Shown: piece by piece, positions 58,870-64,000 of the stretch
How positions within the stretch are numbered: the stretch's first letter is position 1
How the letters are laid out: every line of letters begins with the position of its first letter
DNA from: Gonatopus flavifemur
Taxonomy: Eukaryota > Arthropoda > Insecta > Hymenoptera > Dryinidae
DNA length: 64,000 nucleotides
Reading direction: 5' to 3'
Assembly (NCBI GenBank): GCA_018340375.1
Contig: JAFFJZ010000026.1
Span: 1,054,001 to 1,118,000 of the forward strand
Notes under the pieces: model-generated
Told to the model about the DNA's origin: nothing
Database searches by the model: none
Seen by the model: the letters and a program-made list of their open reading frames with translations, nothing else
Made by a program: the position numbers and the translations under genes

Positions 58870-59720
58870 AAAAATGCGAATCGCCAAGAAAAAAATTCAG
58901 TTTCTAACCGAATGGGATGAAGCTTATATGGAAGCACTATCGGATCATAACTAGAACGTGGTATGAGTTTCATTGTAATCAGGTGATAGGAAGTGAAAAC
59001 ATGCCTGATCGCGGAATCACAATCTGGATAACATGTTTCCCCTTCTTCTTTCGTTTTTTTTTGTACGGATCAGGTTGAAATTTATATCGAACACCACTAT
59101 CGACACTGCATGAAATGGTGATGAAAATTCATGAAAATCGGATGATAAGAACCAAAGATATCTGTATATAGCAGCATTTACATGATTTAAAATCTTGTTT
59201 CGAAGCTTAGTGCTTACTGGTTTCTCCTCTTAATACCGATTCGTCTGAAAATTCTATCGTACAATTAACACCTTGTGAATGGAATGTGCTCAAAGTGTTG
59301 TGGCATTCGGATGATACTGACACAGGGAAGAGATTATTTCAAAATGTTGTCAAATAATGCGAATCGCAAAAAAAAATTTCCATCGTTTTCAACCAATTGG
59401 GATGCAACTTATAAGAGACCACTATCGGAACATTACTGATACGTGGAATAAGTTTCATTGCAATCGAATAATAGGAAACGAAGATATGCGCGTTCGCAGA
59501 AATAACAAGTTTTTCTCACATTTGCTATTCCCATCAAATTCCTGTGCACGTATCAAAATAGAACTAATATGAAATCATCATGGACCTGTCTTTGAATTGT
59601 GGCAGTAATTTCTTAACGATCGGATAATTCGAACGAAAAACATGCACGTTCGTATAAATGTTGACATACAGACACCAGACAGACGGGCATTAGACACGAA
59701 ACAAAATTTTCTCTTCGAGT
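58870..59720 (+). repeat. Degenerate tandem repeat (about four units)
   Basis: Units around 58870, 59060, 59360 and 59530 share GCGAATCGC..AAAAA, ACCACTATCGGA.CAT, GTGG(T/A)AT(G/A)AGTTTCATTG and GATAGGAAN.GAAAACATGC. Related copies on the other strand lie at 26380-26530 and 27345-27440. Ends with GACAGACGGGCATTAGACAC. Origin unknown. Confidence 0.6.
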
Positions 59721-60295
59721 TTTTTGGGGAGAGGGGCCGGGGGATTTGTTGTCAGAAATTTTGATTTTAGAGGTTAAAAATTTCTCGGGTTTTCAAAACG
59801 ATCATAAAGTCAACTCTTTTGAGAAAGCGAACATTTTTTTATACACCACATTCCGTGAAGAAAGGCACCAACTACAAGAAAAAACAGTTCTTCGGCCCTG
59901 GTAGAAATTTTCTCTAGTACATCGAGAGTTACTTATAAGTTTACCTATCTTACTTGTGAGTCACTCATAAGGAAAACTTACGAGTAACTTATTAGAATGT
60001 AACACTTCACTTCAGTAAATTCTAGCCATCAAAACTAGCGAGGCACTCAGTAGTAACTGACCAGGAACTTGTAAGAAACTAGCGCCACACTCATGACAGC
60101 AATTATATGCCAAAAAAGTTGTGAAGTTATAATAATACATCAACAATGATTATTCAGTAAAATATGCATGCTTTGGCCCAAAATGTTTTAGAAAATAAAA
60201 AATTGAATTTCGAGCAAAAATCATGTTCCAGAGGGGACACTTGCAGATTACCACCAACGTTCACCTCGTGTTCAATGCGATGGAGAGAATATTGA

Positions 60296-60395
60296 AAACC
60301 TCGAAGAGAATCGAACCTACCTAAACCAATTCCTACCTAATGTTGCGCGATCTACTATCCTAACGCCCTAACGACCTAAGCTAAACCGGTACCTA
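60296..60395 (-). repeat. tRNA-like (SINE-type) insertion in the left arm of the giant hairpin
   Basis: Minus strand: TAGCTTAGGTCGTTAGGGCG (box A-like) then, about 55 bp on, AGGTTCGATTCTC (box B). No folded acceptor stem. Absent from the right arm, so it arrived after the hairpin formed. Could be a SINE head or a retroposed tRNA. Confidence 0.5.
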
Positions 60396-61944
60396 CGCGA
60401 TGCATTAGAAAAGATCAATTAAAGTGACGTGTTTATCCGATTCAATCATCCGTCGGTTGAATATCATAATCTATGAGCCTGTGTGAAAATTGCAGTTCGG
60501 TTGACAGATGTGAGGTTAGAATTTATGTGATCAAAAAATGGATGAATTATTTTTGTGAAATGTGTGGTGGTTATTTCTTGGATAATGTGTATCAAAAAAT
60601 CTGTTAGTGAATGCAAAATGAATTAGTAAATGTCATAGCTGTTGTAACATGTCAAAAAATCATAATTCGTTGATGCAGTGAAAATGAATTTTCTTCAAAT
60701 ACTTACATCAATACTTCTAGGCAAAAACTCAGAGATCATATGAGTTTTGTAATAAATATGAGTCATGAAGAACTCATTTGATCCAAAATATGTCAAAAGA
60801 ATGTTCAAAATGAATTGCAAAAAACTTGGATTATTCACTTGCAGCTCGACGGATGGTTTTACTTTTCAAATTGAAGAGTACTCTTGAAATTTTCAAATTT
60901 GAGGAAAAAGACTTATTTTCTGAGTTGAATTCGTTGTTAGGGTGATGACAAACTTGTAGGAAGAGTTTGAAAGTTGGGTGGAATCTATATTGATCAGGAA
61001 AGTCCAAATCGTGTGGCAAAAGTTAGAAAATCTGTCAACTTAGCTTACGGCACATGGGTATTCTATTAGCTTTTCTTCACTAAACGAAATCTAGGAAGGA
61101 GAAATGTATCAAAATTCAGTAAAATCAAGTTGGTACAGAGTAAGAGAGGACAGATATATTCATTGAATTTTATTGGTTATTATAAAAATGTTGATAAATA
61201 CGTAAAGGCTATGTATGACTCAATTTATCGTCTCTCAATATTTTTGTTTCAATGCTTTTATATTGTGTGCATTTTTGTATCTTTTCACTAGTAGGTCGAG
61301 GAAACATGTGTATTGAACCTGTTTCATAAATATAATAACATTTATTTGTAGGAACATGATACAACATTATTGGAACAAAAATATTAAAAGACGACACATT
61401 GGATCTTCTATAGCCTTTCCTTATTTATCAACATTTTTATAATAACCAATGAAATTCAATGATATATCTGTCCTCTCTTACTCTGTACCAACTTGATTTT
61501 ACTAAATTTTGATACATTTCTCCTGCCTAGATTTCGTTTAGTGAAGAAAAGCTGATAGAATACCCATGTGCCGTGAGCTAAGTTGACAGATTTTCTAACT
61601 TTTGCCTCACGATTTGGACTTTCCTGATCAATATAGATTCCACCCAACTTTCAAACTCTTCCTACAAGTTTATCATCACCCCAACAACAAATTCAACTCA
61701 GAACATAAGGCTTTTTTCTCAAATTTGAAAATTTCAACTTCAAGAATACTCTTTAAATTGAAGAGTAAAATCATCCAACGCGCTTCAAGTAAATAATTCA
61801 AGCTTTTTGAAATTCATTTTAAACATTCGCTTGAAATATTTTTGATCAAATGAGTTCTTCGTGACTCATATTATTACAAAATTAATGTGAGTTTTTTGAG
61901 AAATGTGAGTTTTGAGAAATTTAATGTGAGTTTTTTTTTCCTGA

Positions 61945-61995
61945 GAAATATTGATGTAAATCAATATTGATATTGATTGATATTGATATTGTTGT
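61945..61995. repeat. ATATTG/TTGATA microsatellite
   Basis: Runs of TATTGA/TATTGT units, present only in the right arm of the giant hairpin (the left arm has just ACATCAATAC at the matching place). Confidence 0.7.
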
Positions 61996-62741
61996 TGTTG
62001 ATATTGTCGTGTATTTGAATAGAATTCATTTTCACCACATCAGCAAATTACGATTTTTTACATATTACAACAGTGATGACTGATTCAATAATTCATTTTG
62101 CACTCAATAACAGATTTTTTATCTATATTAATCAAGAAATGACGAAAGAAGAGTACTTGGTCGAAACTTATATTTGATTATGACGAAACACATATTCATT
62201 CAGTTCATGCTCTTTGAATAATACTGAAATGATGTGTATGATGATGTGCCGTGTAGAAAAGAAAAATGATGCTGAATAGTTAATAAATCAACCTTATGAG
62301 AATTGTGATAAGTTATATGAAATACTTATTTCGCTGGTGATGGTTGAACGTTTGTTAAGTGTTTTTCTGTATGCATAACGTGGAAAATCTTGTGAAATTC
62401 TCATAAGTTCCGCCTAATTATAACCCAAATAGTTAGTTCAGTTAAACTTATCACTTACTGACGAGTAATTCACGAGTTTTACTTAACTAGTTCTCCCTCA
62501 CTAGTGCCTCACGAGTTGTGGGGAAAAACTTATGATATTTCTACCAGGGGGTTTCGAGGATGCCAAAATTGGAATTTTCACAATTACTCGAGTTTTATTG
62601 TAAATAATTCTTGCGATTCAGCATATGTATCCATTATGAATATTTTGAATGAATATAGTTCAATATTCCTTTTTCAGCTGAGAAGTTTTTGTTCATCCCT
62701 CAGTTGTACTTTCAATGATCTCTCTCTGACGGTTCCATTCT

Positions 62742-62933
62742 AATGGGGCGGCAAGCAGCTCACCACTTTCGATATTTTTGGTTGGGTCTGGATCTAATAA
62801 CATGAACTTTTGAATTTCATTCAGTTTTTCCCTATTTCTCTCAAAAAAACCAACAAAATCCCTTAAGACATAATCTCAACCAAAAGTATCAAGAGTGGCA
62901 GCTGTGAAAGTGGTGGCTGCTTCCCGCCCCATT
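62742..62933. repeat. 190-bp foldback with GGGGCGGCAAGCAG ends
   Basis: AATGGGGCGGCAAGCAGCTC...TATTTTTGGTTG pairs with CAACCAAAAGTA...GTGGCTGCTTCCCGCCCCATT. No clear duplication. Confidence 0.7.
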
Positions 62934-62939
62934 CGATTG

Positions 62940-64000
62940 AGACGGCTCATTCCAATATGACATATAGAATTCAATGTGCTAAGCAGAACTTTATGGTTTC
63001 AACAACTGTGCACTTCGATAAGACAAAAATTTTTGTTATACTCAGATATTTGGTTTGAACATCTTTGTGTCACTTTGTTAAAATTTTTCAAAATTGTGGA
63101 GAACGAAATTTACTATTAGTTCAGTTGTCAGAGGTTTTGAGATGACACTAAATTGAAAGTCTACGATTTTTGGTACAAAACCAGGGTTTGTACAGTACTT
63201 CAAGAAAAAAAATTGTTCTACACTCTAGCTTATCCGGAAAATATGGGAAAATAGTCCAGAAGTCCCGAAAAATGGGATATTTGAATTATCAGCGAAAAAA
63301 AATAAAATATCGAAAAAATGCACTAGACCAGGTTGTAGAGCGTAAAATTCTCTATAAAAATGGTCCTTACTAAATATTTCGAGAAATGCTTCATTTTTGA
63401 GATATTTGATCATTTATGTGAAATCATAATATAACGTTCAAGGAACTTTAATGTTCGATACGCACAATTCATAGCAGCGCTCGACTAAAATCTCTGTAAC
63501 TTCTATATTACTTGATGAAATCGCATAAACTAGCGTTCATGTTGAAGGGGAAATCTTCAAGTTTCTTTCTAAGTGGAGATATGTGAATGAAAAAAATTTT
63601 TTCCTGAAAGAAATAATGTGTGATTATCGCAGATAGAACTTATTGCGCGATCAATCTTTGCGATTTATTACAATAATAACATCATACTGAATCACCCTTT
63701 ATAATTAACAGAAAAATCGGACAAACTGAACACAATGAAAATATTTGATGCGTATTGATTATATGAATCCAGACAAAAAGTGCGTGTGATTTTACGAATT
63801 GCATTTTTCGAGATCATTATCCTGGTCTACATTTTTTTTATTTGGAGCGGTATAAAAGTATCAAAGATGTTTTTCTTTCGCATGAATTAGGTATAGATTC
63901 CTTGCTTGAAACACTGACTTTGAGAAGATATGCATGAAAAACATGAATTTTGCAATTCTCACACATCATTTTATAGTTTTTCATTTGAAATCAACAAAAG
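62940..64000. other. Anonymous AT-rich DNA at the right edge
   Basis: I see no gene, exon-like open frame with splice sites, or element with definable ends in this last kilobase. Confidence 0.45.

Larger units (their letters stand above)
59896..62549. mobile_element. 2.65-kb element forming one giant hairpin, CCCTGGTAGAAA ends
   Basis: Ends CCCTGGTAGAAATTTTC and ATATTTCTACCAGGG, GG duplicated at 59894-59895 and 62550-62551. Pairing continues inward through 60540-61300 against 61310-62150, e.g. ACAGAGTAAGAGAGGACAGA and CTGTCCTCTCTTACTCTGT. Only a short loop remains near 61300. No transposase. A tRNA-like insert lies in the left arm only. Confidence 0.85.

Overview
This window is AT-rich eukaryotic nuclear DNA, almost certainly arthropod and most likely insect. 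The basis is spliceosomal introns with GT-AG borders, three decayed mariner transposons, a fragment of non-LTR reverse transcriptase, tRNA-derived SINE remnants and a very high density of inverted-repeat (foldback) elements. A hymenopteran is a guess from the general style; nothing here fixes the order.

Two host genes are recognisable. (1) Plus strand, 1589-18079: a complete 11-exon gene for mitochondrial translation initiation factor 2 (709 aa by my splice model, all junctions in phase), with all GTPase motifs and the C-terminal domains. Introns 7, 8 and 9 are 2.3, 3.4 and 7.7 kb and are filled with transposon debris. (2) Minus strand, 46276-28935: the last four exons (265 aa) of an Fe(II)/2-oxoglutarate oxygenase of the isopenicillin-N-synthase-like family, with the HxD...H iron site and RxS motif. 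Its N-terminal exon(s) were not found and probably lie at higher coordinates or outside the window.

Layout. 1-1310: nested foldback elements. 1589-18079: MTIF2 gene, with a three-level nest of transposons in intron 7, a decayed R1-like LINE fragment in intron 8 and a mariner in intron 9. 18.1-28.8 kb: intergenic DNA with foldback elements and a truncated mariner. 28.9-46.3 kb: oxygenase gene; its 11-kb third intron holds SINEs, MITEs, a 1.2-kb TCTCTGAA-rich element and a third mariner. 46.3-48.8 kb: a chain of small CACNG-ended foldbacks. 49.5-56.8 kb: a giant foldback whose arms are tandem ~290-bp repeats in mirror order and whose centre is a 412-bp dimeric higher-order repeat. 59.9-62.5 kb: a 2.65-kb element that is almost entirely one hairpin. 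62.9-64 kb: anonymous AT-rich DNA.

The two genes are not obviously linked in function. The main interest of the window is the transposon archaeology. Many elements keep readable target-site duplications (TTAA, TA, 2-bp NN, TTA, 8 bp, 9 bp), so superfamily and insertion order can be inferred directly from the sequence.
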